NCBI GenBank assembly: GCA_921293015.1
Contig: OV121090.1
Coordinates: forward strand, 21,466,304 to 21,530,303
Reading direction: 5' to 3'
Length of the DNA: 64,000 nt
Origin: Phorcus lineatus
Taxonomy: Eukaryota; Mollusca; Gastropoda; Trochida; Trochidae
The notes below the pieces were generated by a model. It saw only the letters and a program-made list of their open reading frames with translations, was not told the DNA's origin and made no database searches. This document shows, piece by piece, positions 1 to 12,739 of the stretch. The translations under genes were made by a program, and so were the position numbers. Each line of letters starts with the position of its first letter. The first letter of the stretch is position 1.

Positions 1-2879
1 AAAAACATATTTGAATAAAAACGTACTATGAGTTTGGATAATAATGTTTCTAATACGTAGGAGGCTTACATTTTTAACTTTAATCTTAACTGTCCTCCGC
101 CATTACATATTTACTCGCTTTTATAAGAAGAGCAGAAGCTAGTTATTTATATATGTAATATTTGATAGAGTAGTTTTAGGTGATGATTATAACGTCCATG
201 CGTAATTGTGCAAACAACAGTTAGAAACTGCTTGCCTTGCATTTTAGAAGTATCAGGAGAACAAGGAGTTTAGAGGATTATGATTTCTTCTTACTGATGA
301 AATCGACGGTACTGTACAGTAGCATATATCGAGTTCAAGCACACTTGAAAATGAAGAGATGCAACTATCTATACAAAAATACATATGAGAAGGATTTCAT
401 TGGAAAAGTATAATCTTTGTAACTTATCAATGTAGACAAATGTGAAGACTACTTCTTCCTTCGTATGTACAATGTATGTAAATTACCTCAGTACAATAGT
501 AGCGAGAGAGGTTCAACCTCTGACCCGATAAAAACTGAAGAGATTAAGTTCCTACGCCCTTCTCCAGTAATTGAAATTGGCAGGCTTCCAGTCCCATTTG
601 TTACAGGTGATACGGTTCACAGCAACTTACACTTTCTTAAATTGTTTCCCTTGTGAGGTTGTAAAAAAATGTTTGTTATTATGCAGAGTTGTCATTGAGA
701 AGTTGTTTTCCTCTTCAGGTTGCATATTTTTTGTTCTTGGAAATCAGTTTTTCAAAACCTTTTTCTAAAAGTTCTTGTTTATGACCAACTGCAAAAGAGG
801 TTCTTTTCCATCTGTTCTTGTGTATTTGTATTTACAGGTACATGTAGTACAGTTGGAATATGTTACAAAAAGTGTTCAAATGAATTTCTTTCAATTCTGA
901 TGATATGAAACGTCTTTAGTGACATCTAATTACAGATCATGCCAATGCAAAGTCATTGGATATTCGATACACTAATTGATACAGTATCGTATCATGCTTA
1001 ATGTGTAAATATTTTAGAATGTATTCTACGATCAAGGTACTATTGACCTCATGGCCAATCATACTAATAAAATCTGTCTGTCTGTCTGTAAATATTTTAG
1101 AAATATGTTAAGACTAGTCTCTGAGTCTGGTCAATGGGTTTTAGAAAACTGATTTCATCAGGGTTTGTTTTTAAATGCTATGAAATCCATCAGCGCATAG
1201 CCTACCAGTTTTATAGTATTTATATTTAAGAAGAAATGTTTAACTTCTTGTCATCCAATCTCTGAAAAGAATTCAATTTTAAAAATAAGGACATTTTGAA
1301 AATTAAGGGTAGACAGGTACTTATGAATTATATATGTTCAGTAAAACTCTCATCTAAGCCAAATATAACCTGAACTTTTCTCACCGGGATCATTAAAATA
1401 ATTTGGATATTTATACACTAAGATTTGATGTATCCATGTAAATGAAACAAACACTGCAAACTAATAAAAGCTCAAAATAATTTCAATTTCAGAAAAGACC
1501 ACCGTAGTTTGATAATTAATAGAATATAGAGTACTGCCAACAAAACGCATGTCGGGAACTCAGATATGTTGACTGGTCCCTTTTATCTGCGCTCCGATAC
1601 ACATTTGCACCTGTTGCTAGGTTACCAGATGATGCTAGTTAGGCGTTTCCGGTTAGTGTTCCTTTTCCCCAACAGCACAGATTAGAACCTTTTTTGTGGT
1701 GTTTCGTTTCCAACACAACATAACCAGATACAGTGAACAAGCGTTGAAGTTCCTATCTCCAGAGTAATCAAGATTCAGATGTACATGGCAAAAGGTTAAC
1801 TTCATGAGAAAACTGGAAAACCGTCTTCTAGATAGGTGAAAAGGAGGCGAGTTTGTTGATGAATTTAATTGAAGCGGTCACTGAGATAGTCAATAAATTT
1901 TAAAATGCCAAAGTTAGAACGAGTGTGGATTTACAGTCTCAAAGTTTGTGTATGTTATTTCAATGCAAGGTACATTGAGACTCTTAATTACCATATTCTA
2001 AAATGAATAAAATTTGGTTGTTATTGATGTGCTAAAACATCTATAAATTAGGATGTTTTCGTTTATCTTAACTGGTAGTCAATAATTATCTATCTTTCAA
2101 CAATGTGTTATCGATAAATGTGTAGACTCAAATATTTGCGTTTATGTATTGTTGATTAAACCAACACAAATTTATTGTGGATGATACAATTTCACTCTGA
2201 TTACCAAGCTTTTTTTAAAGCATATGAGTATATAAGTAAGTAAAAAAATGATTGAATTATCCTTTGAGTTAAGTAGTGAATACCTCTTGTCAGCTCATCT
2301 GCTTCATTGGCCAGTGACCCCTAACAAAGGCCATAGGGGTTATTTTCATCTTCTGAAGACACAATATGCCTAGAAAGCTGAGAGCTTGTGTTCATGCGTA
2401 TTACCTGATCGATATTCTAATTCATGAATTTGATTCATTGGCCCCTCATATGGTGATCCTTTGACCTTTTGTATATGATAGATTATATGCAACCGGATGA
2501 AGGTCAGTATGTTGACCATATATGATGTTGAACTGCCTGGACTTACCTTCTATATCTTACCTTCTTAAAACGAAATATGCGCCTCGTATAAATCTTTCAC
2601 TATTAAATCCCGACTATCCAGTTCATTACCTTTTGCTAGTTGGTTTATGATCTTGAATATTTTATAAAAACTACAAATCTTGCTTTGAACAGTTGAAGTC
2701 CCTGTAATTAAACCGATAAACATAGGCGTCATACCGCCAATACGGCTGTTAGATATTGGCATGCCTATTTCTATGTCTACTTTTTTAGAAGATAAGTTGT
2801 TTTCCTTCTTCTGTCGTATGTTAAACGTATGTTAATCACTGAAAGACGTGTTTATTGATAAGTGACAAAATCCTTCAGT
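1..2879. other. gene-free AT-rich stretch, no recognised gene
   Basis: I see no recognisable protein, RNA gene or intact mobile element here. Open frames up to about 85 codons exist on both strands, for example minus-strand sequence ending at 2,565, but none has recognisable motifs and such lengths are expected by chance at this AT content. A short TCTG microsatellite lies near 1,074-1,089. This is probably intergenic or intronic DNA. Confidence 0.5.
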
Positions 2880-2889
2880 TCCTACAGTA
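2880..2889. repeat. 5' target-site duplication of SINE
   Basis: The 10-mer TCCTACAGTA here recurs exactly at 3,196-3,205 and brackets the SINE between them. The flanking bases outside the match differ, so the duplication is exactly 10 bp. Confidence 0.8.
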
Positions 2890-3195
2890 GTTGGGGCGGG
2901 ATAGCGCAGTGGTTAGCGCGTTCGGCTTCGGATCAAGAGGTGCGTGGTTCGAATCCCGCCAGGGGCTCGGAAAATTTGTCTGCAGTAGAGAACTGTTCTA
3001 CACGCAGTCGGGTTTGGGGTGCAATGCTACACTGTATTTCAGCACAGTACTGCCCATGGTTCGATAGTTCCGCAGGTTTCACTGCAATACATAGCCACAA
3101 TGGTGTTGCAGGCTTTCTCCCTGCAATAATACTAGCAGCCGCGATAGAAGTGAAATAATCTTGAAAGCGGCGTTAAACACCAACTCGCCATAACA
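2890..3195 (+). mobile_element. tRNA-derived SINE, full length with target-site duplication
   Basis: This is a non-coding retrotransposon of about 306 bp. The head is tRNA-like: an A box at about 2,902-2,918 (TAGCGCAGTGGTTAGCG) and a perfect B box at 2,946-2,956 (GGTTCGAATCC), spaced as in a tRNA and forming an internal RNA polymerase III promoter. A body of about 220 bp follows, ending in CTTGAAAGCGGCGTTAAAC at about 3,160-3,178. That tail recurs at 16,725 and 56,188. The element is flanked by the perfect 10-bp repeat TCCTACAGTA (2,880-2,889 and 3,196-3,205), which shows insertion by target-primed reverse transcription, presumably using a LINE's enzymes in trans. The open frame crossing it (translation containing IAQWLARSASDQEVRGSNP) is a product of the tRNA-like head, not a gene. 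The family name is not assigned; MetaSINE or another molluscan SINE group is possible. Confidence 0.85.
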
Positions 3196-3205
3196 TCCTA
3201 CAGTA
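3196..3205. repeat. 3' target-site duplication of SINE
   Basis: Exact second copy of TCCTACAGTA, immediately after the SINE's terminal bases. Confidence 0.8.
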
Positions 3206-5400
3206 TTAACGTCTCATCTGTAAAACCATTCAAGTTATGTAATTGAATTTGGAAAAAATCTTCCAAAGCCTGAATTCTATGGCATACTTGAAATACATAT
3301 TCACGCTGCTGCTGTATTTACGAATATTACGCGCAGAAAACATATTGCTGCAAAATTCCGATAACGTTATCAATGATGGGTAACCGTTTTAGAATTTTCA
3401 TAAGATGTATGTACTTTTGTAGTTATTTCGTGTATTTTACCAACTTTGCATAGCCAGTAGATTTGGTTACCACGTTATCTGATTGTTTTATTGTTTATTT
3501 TCTTGTGACACCATTAAAAGAGGACTATTGAAATTGCAATTTTTACACACTTGCAAAAGCTTGAACATCTAGGCCTACTTTCTATTTATGCAGAGGCAGA
3601 GTAACAGTTAATTGAAGTAAATCATCTGATCGTTACCTTAATAGGTATCATCTCTATGCAAAAAAAAACATTTAAAGACGTTATGACTGAAAAACGTAAA
3701 TGACGTTTGAAAAGCTGGGATAAGGAAACTCACGTTAATTCAACTCAATCGCCGTTTTAGTAATTCCAGTGACAGCCTTATTTCAAAACCTGACACAAGG
3801 GACTTGGTTTATGATGGCACTTAAACCACGCTACGTAATCGTGTTGGTTTAATCATATACAATGCTATTTCACCAGTGATATGTCCATTTATCGAACAAT
3901 TGGCTAATGTGATTTTGCGTTGGCCTTGGTATACAACGCTATATATACCACTTATGGCTTGAAGGTTATCGTATGCTGATTATTTGTCGCCGATTACAAA
4001 CAATTTTAACGTTTGTAGAAAATATTTGATTATGGAGTTTTTGAAAGTGCATGAAGATTGATATCGACAAGACGTAACGTTTCTGAAGTGCGACCATTTT
4101 GACTTGTTTGAAATATTGGTGCACGAGGTTTTTATATTTTGTAAGATTTTCTATTTGTTGAATGACTTCAGTACGTCTAACGTATTCAAATAGACACATC
4201 TGAAACTTCGACTCTAAGTGATTGACAACGGATCATAATGTTTTAATTTTGTAAGGAAAAGTGGATTTACGAGAGGAATTATTTTTCAGGTTTCTGTACT
4301 TTTTCGTTATTCGTTGATATAATTTCGTTATTCGTTTCTCTTGCTATTTCAAAAATATGTTTTCTTCACGAGAAATTGTTTCCTTTCCCGCATCTTTGAA
4401 AATATACTTGTTTAAACGAGAAGGCATGGTTTTCCTTCATAAAACAATCTTATTTTCTTTCAAGATTTATATTTGCTCAGTTTATTTCATAATTGTGAAT
4501 ATATCTCTTGTTTACGTTTCTGATTTTCATATTTCAAGTGCAAAGTTAAAAAAAACTTTCTCAATTTCACGTTTATGTTAAATCGTTCCAAGTGCACGGT
4601 TAACGTCGTGACTTTGCACGTCAATCATTGTGTTGGGAACTCAAACCTTAATTTATAATTTTCCATGTCGCTAATTTAATCTGATTGATATATTTGTTCA
4701 TATGTACTCTTCCTCCTGAAAAAAATCATTTTCATTATTGGTTTTACTCGAATGCAAACAAAACGAACAATAAATCAATATTAGCAATGTGAATGATATT
4801 TGGCGTTGCGTGTTCAGTTAAAGTTGTCTTTTATTAATCATGGATGAACAGGAATCGTAACAATAAATGTAATCAACAATTTGATATTAAGATATAGTTT
4901 TCAAACAAAATGAAAATGTATTTAAAACTAAAATAATTGTACAGACTGACAAGATTCAAATGCAAATGAGAAATTTATATTTTATGACGGGTTTGTTTAA
5001 ACAAATGAAATAGTTTCTAATGATTGAATTTCATGTTTCAAAAAAAAAGGGCTGACGCCAATTTTCAAACCATTTCTCTGCTTGTAGCAATCCAATTACG
5101 TCCTTATTCACTCATTATTAACATTGACCTTGAACTAGCGACACTTTACACCGCGTGAAGAATGATACACGTGTATCTAAGGATGTATAGAACTTTAACA
5201 ATAATAATGTTATCGTCAAATACTCATTTATTTCCCCGCTTTTTTGTTTATCATGACTAACTTGAAAGTGTGTCAAGTTTAAAAAACATTTTATATGAGA
5301 CATCTAACTGAAGATAAAATATCACAATAAAGCATGATAAAAAGGACGGTTCTTACCCTCAAGTGTTATTATTCCCTGTCACAAGATTTGAAGTGAAAAA
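3206..5400. other. gene-free AT-rich stretch
   Basis: No recognisable gene. The short frames at 3,966-4,199 (minus), 4,357-4,581 (plus) and 5,118-5,303 (minus) have no domain, signal or bounding splice sites that I can support. No tandem array is seen. Confidence 0.5.
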
Positions 5401-5690
5401 TTCAAGTAAATGCTGTGATACAAGCATGTGTACCATTAACCATTAAAGCAAAAAGAACTCTAACCCATCAAAACAACACGTTATCTTTAGAAATCCCAAA
5501 TACAAAGTCGAGAAGTAGCATTTAAAGTTACAGATTCAAGCAAATGTTTTAAAACACCCGTGATTATCCTTCCTCAACTCAATAGAATCCAACACGAAAA
5601 ACCCAACCAGGGCAGCAAACAGAACTCAAACCCACCAAAACAGCACGTTATCTATAGGAATCCCCTATACAAAGTCTAGAAGTAGGGCCT
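5401..5690. repeat. diverged tandem duplication, about 167-bp period
   Basis: The stretch from about 5,447 (AGCAAAAAGAACTC, then CACGTTATCTTTAG and ACAAAGTCGAGAAGTAG) is repeated from about 5,614 (AGCAAACAGAACTC, CACGTTATCTATAG, ACAAAGTCTAGAAGTAG). The best-matching block is about 70 bp. The upstream parts (TTCAAGTAAATG at 5,401 and TTCAAGCAAATG near 5,536) also match but with indels, so this is an old duplication. Confidence 0.7.
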
Positions 5691-7721
5691 GGTATTCATA
5701 TAGGTATGAATGCTATACCTTTCCCCTTCCTATTGCCCTTGGAGAAACTACAATCACTTTCCGCTGACGAGATAAATAGTGGGCGAATCAATGACTTCTG
5801 TTCCAAATGAGTTGTAATGTAAATTTGATTCGCTAGTAGTGCTTATACAATAGGCCAAGAATGACGCTATGCATTCAGCGTTATAGCTTCATTGCTTATT
5901 GGACGAGAGCTGCTTGCTAGTCAGATGTTTCGTGGTTGACCATTTGAAGTGAAAGTGTTTCACACACTTTGGAGATGTCCTATATATCAGCTTTTTAAGT
6001 GTGGACTTTGTAAGCTACTACGAAATGGGACATTTGTTGGAAGTGTAACTGCAGTTGGTCTATCGTTTATTGTAGTGTGTATTGAAAGCCCTTTTAAGGA
6101 GGACTGTTCTTGTTGTAAAAAAGTGCTTCCCATGACAATTGAATGAGTGGATTTTATGTACTAACTTACTGTGACCATAAGACAAGTTATTCAAACTTGT
6201 TATTGGCTGGTGTGGAGCAAGACAAAATATTTCAAAGGATTCTGGGAATGGTTTTGTGTCAGCTTGAAAAGTATCAACGTCGTGACTTTTAAACGATCTG
6301 GGTTTTATGTCAAAGGAAGGTTTGCATATAAAGATGGTCTCACTAATGAAATGAACATGTTCAAGAAGTGTTGTATTTAACAGATAAGGATATGAAGAAC
6401 AAATACTTGTAAATATTATCGAAGAACTTTCACGACAATGAATGTCATGAAATGAACACTGGCAGCGAGATACACACATATATCATATTCAAAAATGTAT
6501 ACATATTCATGCAAAGGAGTGCATATTGAATGAACATATGTTACTTGTGTTCAGTGTCATACATTGTCGTCGAAAGGAAGAGTCTACAGATTACAGTTCC
6601 TTTCAACAAAACTGTTTAGACGCCTCTTGATTCAACACGTGCTTTGTTACATTGAGCTTGAAGGATATAACAAATGTTATAATGTTAAAACTTACTGAAA
6701 CTTCAGAATGTGACTTTGACAAAACGAATGGTCGGAAAACGATAAAAAGCTCTATTAGTAACCTCCTTTTTGCATTCATGTGAAGAACTGTCAATAGCCA
6801 AGATGTTTCAGTTGATGAAAAAGGTAAGATTTGTTTACTCTCAAGTGGTTTATTGGTTGGAATTATTGATTTGTCACCACGATCAAGTACTAAGGTTATT
6901 GACTGTGCAAATCGATATGATTTCTTCAGTCATTAACGATAATACATTTGATTTAAACCATTATGTGCATGATTGATTTTACAGAAGTATGATATCTCAA
7001 AGAGTGATCAGCTACATACAGGATATCATCCTTATATCACACATATATATAGTAAGCTCATAGTTCTCTGATATACATTAATGTAGCTTTATTTCTTTTA
7101 ATGAACTGACAACATCATAAAAAGGAGAGCTATAGTTTGCATTAGTAAACCAAAACCATTTGGCAACACTAAACCGGTTTTGGTCATTATCATGAATACT
7201 GATATCTAAAGGTAATCAATATAACGTAACAAATTAATGTCAAACGAAACCGTTATTATCTTTTAAATTTTTCATATGCGTACATAGTTTACTTTCAAAT
7301 ATATTTTCCAAAGCATGATGCTTTCAAAATTTTCAAAATCTTTTAAAACTCAATTAAAGCAAACTGTTTATATCTTTCATAACAGACACAGTAATGAAGG
7401 TAAGGAATCGATAAGATTCAATGCAAGAGCGCCAAGGTAAATGCACTGCGATAAAGCCCACTTGCACCTGCAATAAGAAGATAACATTATTCAAGTGATC
7501 TTTGTAATACTTAGGAATTAGTATAAAGAAAATATATATATGTAAAGGAAATATATCAATCCAGTCTTTCAGTTTTACCCATAAAGAGTGCTAAAGTAGA
7601 AACTATGATAAGCTGATGTTTAACTCTGAATTACAAAACGTTTCTAAAAAAAATAAAAAATAAAAAAGGATCGTTATTTTGAAAAACGGGATTTTTAGAA
7701 GCTTTCGATGTTCAGAAAATT
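5691..7721. other. no recognised gene; contains the longest non-repeat ORF (139 codons, minus)
   Basis: The minus-strand frame 6,060-6,479 is the longest open frame in the window outside a tandem repeat. I do not recognise its translation. It has no clear domain, is overlapped by plus-strand frames of similar quality (5,949-6,146 and 6,171-6,380), and its codon use is not distinct from surrounding DNA. It may be chance. Confidence 0.35.
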
Positions 7722-7823
7722 CATCCTGCTACATCAGCGTATTTGTCTCCGCCCAGCTCCATCATATACCCTGATATCCTTCGGCCTAAAACGCGTAGAC
7801 AAATACGCTGATGTAGCAGGATG
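7722..7823. repeat. perfect 27-bp inverted repeat, foldback/MITE-like
   Basis: The left arm 7,722-7,748 (CATCCTGCTACATC...) and right arm 7,797-7,823 (...GATGTAGCAGGATG) are exact reverse complements over 27 bp, separated by a 48-bp loop. This suits a short foldback or miniature inverted-repeat element, or a strong hairpin in RNA. No target-site duplication is obvious and no transposase is present. Confidence 0.75.
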
Positions 7824-10800
7824 CATAGAATTAAGAGATAACCAAAAAACGTTAGCAGCTTAGTATATCAATATGTTCTTGAAAACGATGATAGTTATTC
7901 GTTGCCTGATTGCCATACTTTGAAGAAGTAAGAATCAGAACGAGACACCGTATATCTATAAATAGTTACCTTTCGTACCTCATATGTTTATTTTCCTTTT
8001 TTGTAAGTTAATTTTTTTTAGTGATTTATCATTTCATGTTATTATATCAGTATGCTGTTTTAAAGAACATTTATTTTTGCATTTGCAATGTTAAAAAGGT
8101 TTTATATGTCAGAGGTACTGTGACGTCATATCTTTCAACGATAGGTTCGACCTCATTTCGATGACATTGTTTGCTGCCAGAATTTTATGGAGCAACTCAA
8201 GTGAAGCCCACAATTAAAAGACAAACTAAATAGACGTTTGTGTCGTGTTATGAATCTTTATTATTTAGGAAAACATTTGTCAACGACCAAAATGTAATAA
8301 AATATATTTTCACCTTTCAATCTTAATCCTTTGTAATTAAAACGCTTAAGTCAACTACATCTCTCTAAAATGTAGCTCATATTATCATTTACTCTTACAT
8401 TCTTGATATCAACATTTGGTATAGCAATCATCAGAATTAACCCCACGAGATGACAGCTGCAGACCTATCAAGGGATCTCACATAGTTATCGGTGAACTGG
8501 AACCATCATCAAACTTCTCGTTATCGAGTGAAATAAAATGTTGTGCCGTGAATAATTGACAGATAAGCAATGATCATCTAAATTTGAAAGTTTAAAAATC
8601 TTAGCTCATAAGGTCAGAGTATAAGGGCTACTGATCAAACTGAAATACAATTTTAGTTAAAAGTAAAAGATTTCTCAATTTTAATCTAAATTGAATAAAG
8701 TATCGAGGAAATGACCTGCTTCCCTTAAGGGCTTGCGATCGGCTGCTATAATAACGTCACGTATACACGATTTATGACGTCATCGAATACGAAATTCGGG
8801 AACTATAGGTGACAAATTGTTGCTTGAAAACTTTAAGTTGTTAAATCGATGTAACTGAAGCGAACTGCCATTACAAATTTAAACGTGATGACAAGTGTAA
8901 TCTAAAACATACAAATATACAAATTATATCCTTTTCACTTAATTTCACTTTTGACGCATAGAAAGACTGTACTTATTAAATGGAAGTTGTAATATAAAAA
9001 TAAAAAGTAAAACTACTCCTTATTATGTAAAGAATAGTTTGCTCATAAATACTAAGCTCTTTAATTACGTTAAATGGAGCAGTAAGTCTTTTCACAATTA
9101 GGCCAAGAGAGACTTTCATGACCTCTGAACCTATGTAGTGTTTGAACTATCATGTTACTTATTTCAGTCACTACGGACGGTCTGTATCCATTGTTATACA
9201 AACAAATTTATTTATCAAATGATCGCCAGTGAAATAAACGGTATTTATCAAAGAAACGAAACTTTTTTCGAGGTGGACGACATCATTCTTGTGAGGTATA
9301 AAAATTTACTTTGTACCGCACTTGATGTGTTTAAGTGACACAGAGTATGTTTCGTAAATTTTGTATATGGCTTAAATAACAGCCAAAATCACATATATCT
9401 TTAGTTAAGTTCAATTGCCTTTCTTAATGTACATGCTGCCAAAATTATGATATTTTTTTTGTTTTCAATTGCAATCGTAGATACGGCCACATACATGGTA
9501 AGACGTAAAACTTCAAGTTCCATTTACATGCATATGAGTTAAATGACCTACTACGCACCACAAACATATATTTGCGTTGTTTCTGCTGTAAATATTTTCC
9601 GAAATTACGTTCGAGTCATTGGCGTGCTATTGTCCAGTTTTCAATCATAAATCTCGACTTTCACTTGTTTATATTCACTTTAATGAACTCATAAGCATTT
9701 AGAGGCTGATTTTCAGAAACAATCACTAATGCTCAATCAAAGAACACCATTTTGTAAGTTTGACACATCTGTGCCCAATTAAACATAATGACATATGTCA
9801 AGAAAAGGTAAACAACATTAATATCTATCACTATGTACAACTAACAATTGATTCTGCATTGTTAAACATCCTTAAATTCGCTTTTTTATGCGAAATAATT
9901 TGAAATTGTTTTGTGTAGGGCATGATTACAAGAAACTTTGAACATGGTTTAAAACGTTATGTGAACTACATGTAAACGTCAAATTATTCATCTTAACCGA
10001 AGTTTCATGATCATGTTTATATATCATACACAAATTGTTTTTATGACCTTTATGTGAAAAATGGACAGGTCAGGGGTCACTAAGTTAGGTTTCAAATGTA
10101 TAATTCCTCTGTTCAAATCCCGCCTAGGGCTTATCAACTTTGTCTTCGGTTATCTAAGATCTAAATTTTTTGTTCCACACCCCATTGAAATTCAGTTTAG
10201 TGCTTCCTGAGTTAAAGCCAGTATTAACATCGTGGCAGCAACAACGTTAACGCCTTCTTAGTAAACGAAACACGTTTTATGTGGTGTTCAATCTCGTATA
10301 AATATGAGTACGACATTTACCATAAAAATACATGTTGACTTTGCCCGACGTTGTATCACGATCGGATGTGTGCTTTTGAATATCATCTAACGCAGAAAAT
10401 CGTAAAATTAGAACAACGGATATTATTGTTTCGCACTGATGCAAAAGTGCAGATATTATTTGTTTTGTATTTCCTATTATTTAACAACAAATTTAACGCT
10501 CGTCTCCGACTTTGCAAATGGCTTCATGTAAAAAATATGTTCATTTCAGGTACTGAATTATTATGTGATAAACATATTTATCACTTCATTGGTTTGTTCA
10601 ATCTAATCTCATCTAAAAGCAATCAAGTCTTGTATACGCTTCAAAGTATGATTAAACTTTGATATTAATCTGAAATCAATTGATTGTGTTGTAACCTTGC
10701 TGAGAAAAAGCGTTTTCCCTTAAATCAAATTGCCAAACTTCGTTACAACATCGGCATTTAATGTCCGTATTCCACATGAAAATACTGATCAAGTCTTTGA

Positions 10801-12702
10801 AAGGTATTTAGAAGTTTATGAGTTCATTATTTAAATCTCGCTTTATTGCACTCGCTAAATAAAAAAAATCTCAAAAACAACGTGATATTTTGTCATGCTA
10901 TCTCTCTGAATTTCAATACCTCGTTTTCTAAAAAATAAAACCCGTCACTCAAAACGAGCTTATTAGCATATTCAAATTAGAGATTCATATTTTACCTTAT
11001 TCAAATGCCGTGTAAAAACCCTGTCATGACTATTTTCTGAAGGGTTGGTGGGGTTGCTAAGTTTATTCTGCGTCATTTTTTGTCAGGTTATCATAAAAAA
11101 CATTATATGGGTTGATATTTTACCTAGAGGGACACCAACATGATAGATGAAGAGAGAGAAATTGGTCGAGAAATCAAACGTTTCCTGACTTTATATAGAT
11201 TTGTCATGCTCAAGGAATAAAAATACTGCCATGTAAGACTAAGACGCATTATCTTGAAATAAACAGAATATTTATGACATTTTTTCTAAATTTCTTCTTA
11301 AACTCTTAAACTAACATAACTGTCATGCATATGTTTGCAGTGTTACAGAACATTACATTAGTTGCGTCAGAAAAAAAATAGGGACATTGGTCGATTAATT
11401 TTATAAGAAGAGGTAAAATACAGTGTCGGCATACACAGAAAGAAAAGGTATTCGATTGTGTAACTGTTAGAGTGCACATTGTCTAAAGCTACATTGGAGT
11501 CTAACTAAAGCCAGACCCCCACAGGTGATTGGCGGCAGGGCCTGTGGTATTTGTATTTTCAGTATGTGTAACATATTTTGATGTACCGAATCATACCATA
11601 ACATTTGTACAAATATATTTTCTGATGAAACATAGATGTTTTGATATACGTACATTAAACATACCTTGTGAAGCTTGGAATGGTAAACGCCTTGTGACCT
11701 TTGACCTCAGGACGGTGATATGGAGAGACAACTTGTCTTCACACTTGGCGATGAAGAAACTTATATCAATACCTTCCTTAATACACAAATGCACCGACCA
11801 TTTCACAAAAATATACAAACTAGAGAGGCCAAACTACCTTTTGATGTTTAGGTAATACACAAGTCGTTTCTGTTTAACAAATCATAAGAGGTTAAAAATA
11901 TGTTATGTACGGAGCGACAGAAAATTACAAATATATACCATTAACGAGTTTTATATACATGGTATTACGTTAAATTTAGTTTAATATATACATCATTTAT
12001 GTATCGCTTTTATTATGCTTAATTTTTAGGAGAATAAAGACCATAATTGTCAAATAGTCCTATAGTTGTGACTACATATCTAAACATATTGGCGTCATGA
12101 TTATATATCATAGCTATCACTACGGTATAAGGACTGTTTCACCACGATATTATTACGTTTTTATTACGTATCAATAAACTAAAAATCTGTTGAAAGAATT
12201 ATGTACTGTATTTATGTATAATTTGGAACTTCAAATTGCAAATATCAAATTGAGGGTTGAATGTTTAACCATTATATCATGTCTACACCATTGTATATCA
12301 AAAGGGGTTTGATATAACCGTTTAAACGTTTAAAGGTGGTAGAAAAAATAGAAACATAGTTCATGATTAATACCCTGGTATGTATGATAGTATACGTATC
12401 GCTTAAAATCGTGTTTATTATTTTTAAAGTCACATTTCAAACGATTTATTTTAATACCTCTTTACTAATGTATCTATAACCCAGTAGCCTGAGATGTATG
12501 CATTCGTTGAAATGGTTTATCTAATTTATACTTCAAATGAACTGATGGACCATATTCCTAACAAATATAATCTTTACCCTATGGAATGATAAAATAGTTA
12601 TTACATTACGTGCTTGGCATAACTCTACTAATTTCATGTACTAGAAACAGTTATACCCACACTAATCAAACACAGTACCATTCAGGTGTTGGAAGTTTAG
12701 AC
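7824..12702. other. no recognised gene; CRE-like sites and a SINE relic
   Basis: Mostly featureless AT-rich DNA. Perfect TGACGTCA palindromes occur at 8,121 and 8,775. A degraded SINE relic lies at about 10,100-10,270. The open frames at 10,351-10,662 and 11,529-11,855 have no recognisable motif. Confidence 0.4.
10100..10270 (+). mobile_element. degraded SINE relic
   Basis: GTTCAAATCCCGCCTAGGGC near 10,112-10,131 matches the B-box region of the complete SINE (GGTTCGAATCCCGCCAGGGG). The following sequence keeps scattered similarity to the SINE body (CTTTGTCTTCGGTTATCT, then GTTCCACACCCCATTG). The head upstream of the B box and the conserved tail are not recognisable. Boundaries are approximate. 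Confidence 0.45.
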
Positions 12703-12739
12703 ATGGCGTCCAGGTATTCCACACCTGCACATAGATCAG
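12703..12739 (+). CDS. candidate short first coding exon, unidentified
   Basis: An ATG in a favourable context (GACATGG) opens 12 codons plus one base, reading MASRYSTPAHRS, and runs into a consensus donor CAG|GTAAGA at 12,740. A possible acceptor (CATTCAG|G) lies just upstream at about 12,684, so the exon could include a short 5' leader. The peptide matches no family I can name. A short initiator exon with a phase-1 intron is plausible, but a good start and donor this close together can also arise by chance. No downstream exon is identified. Confidence 0.25.

Noticed and set aside
2890..2970. Functional tRNA gene
   Set aside because: The head has A and B boxes but belongs to a 306-bp SINE with target-site duplications; the stems do not form a convincing complete tRNA.
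2862..3158. 98-codon ORF containing IAQWLARSASDQEVRGSNP
   Set aside because: It is the translation of the SINE's tRNA-like head and body.
6060..6479. 139-codon minus-strand ORF as a real gene
   Set aside because: No recognisable motif, competing open frames on the plus strand, and a length that can occur by chance in a 64-kb AT-rich window.
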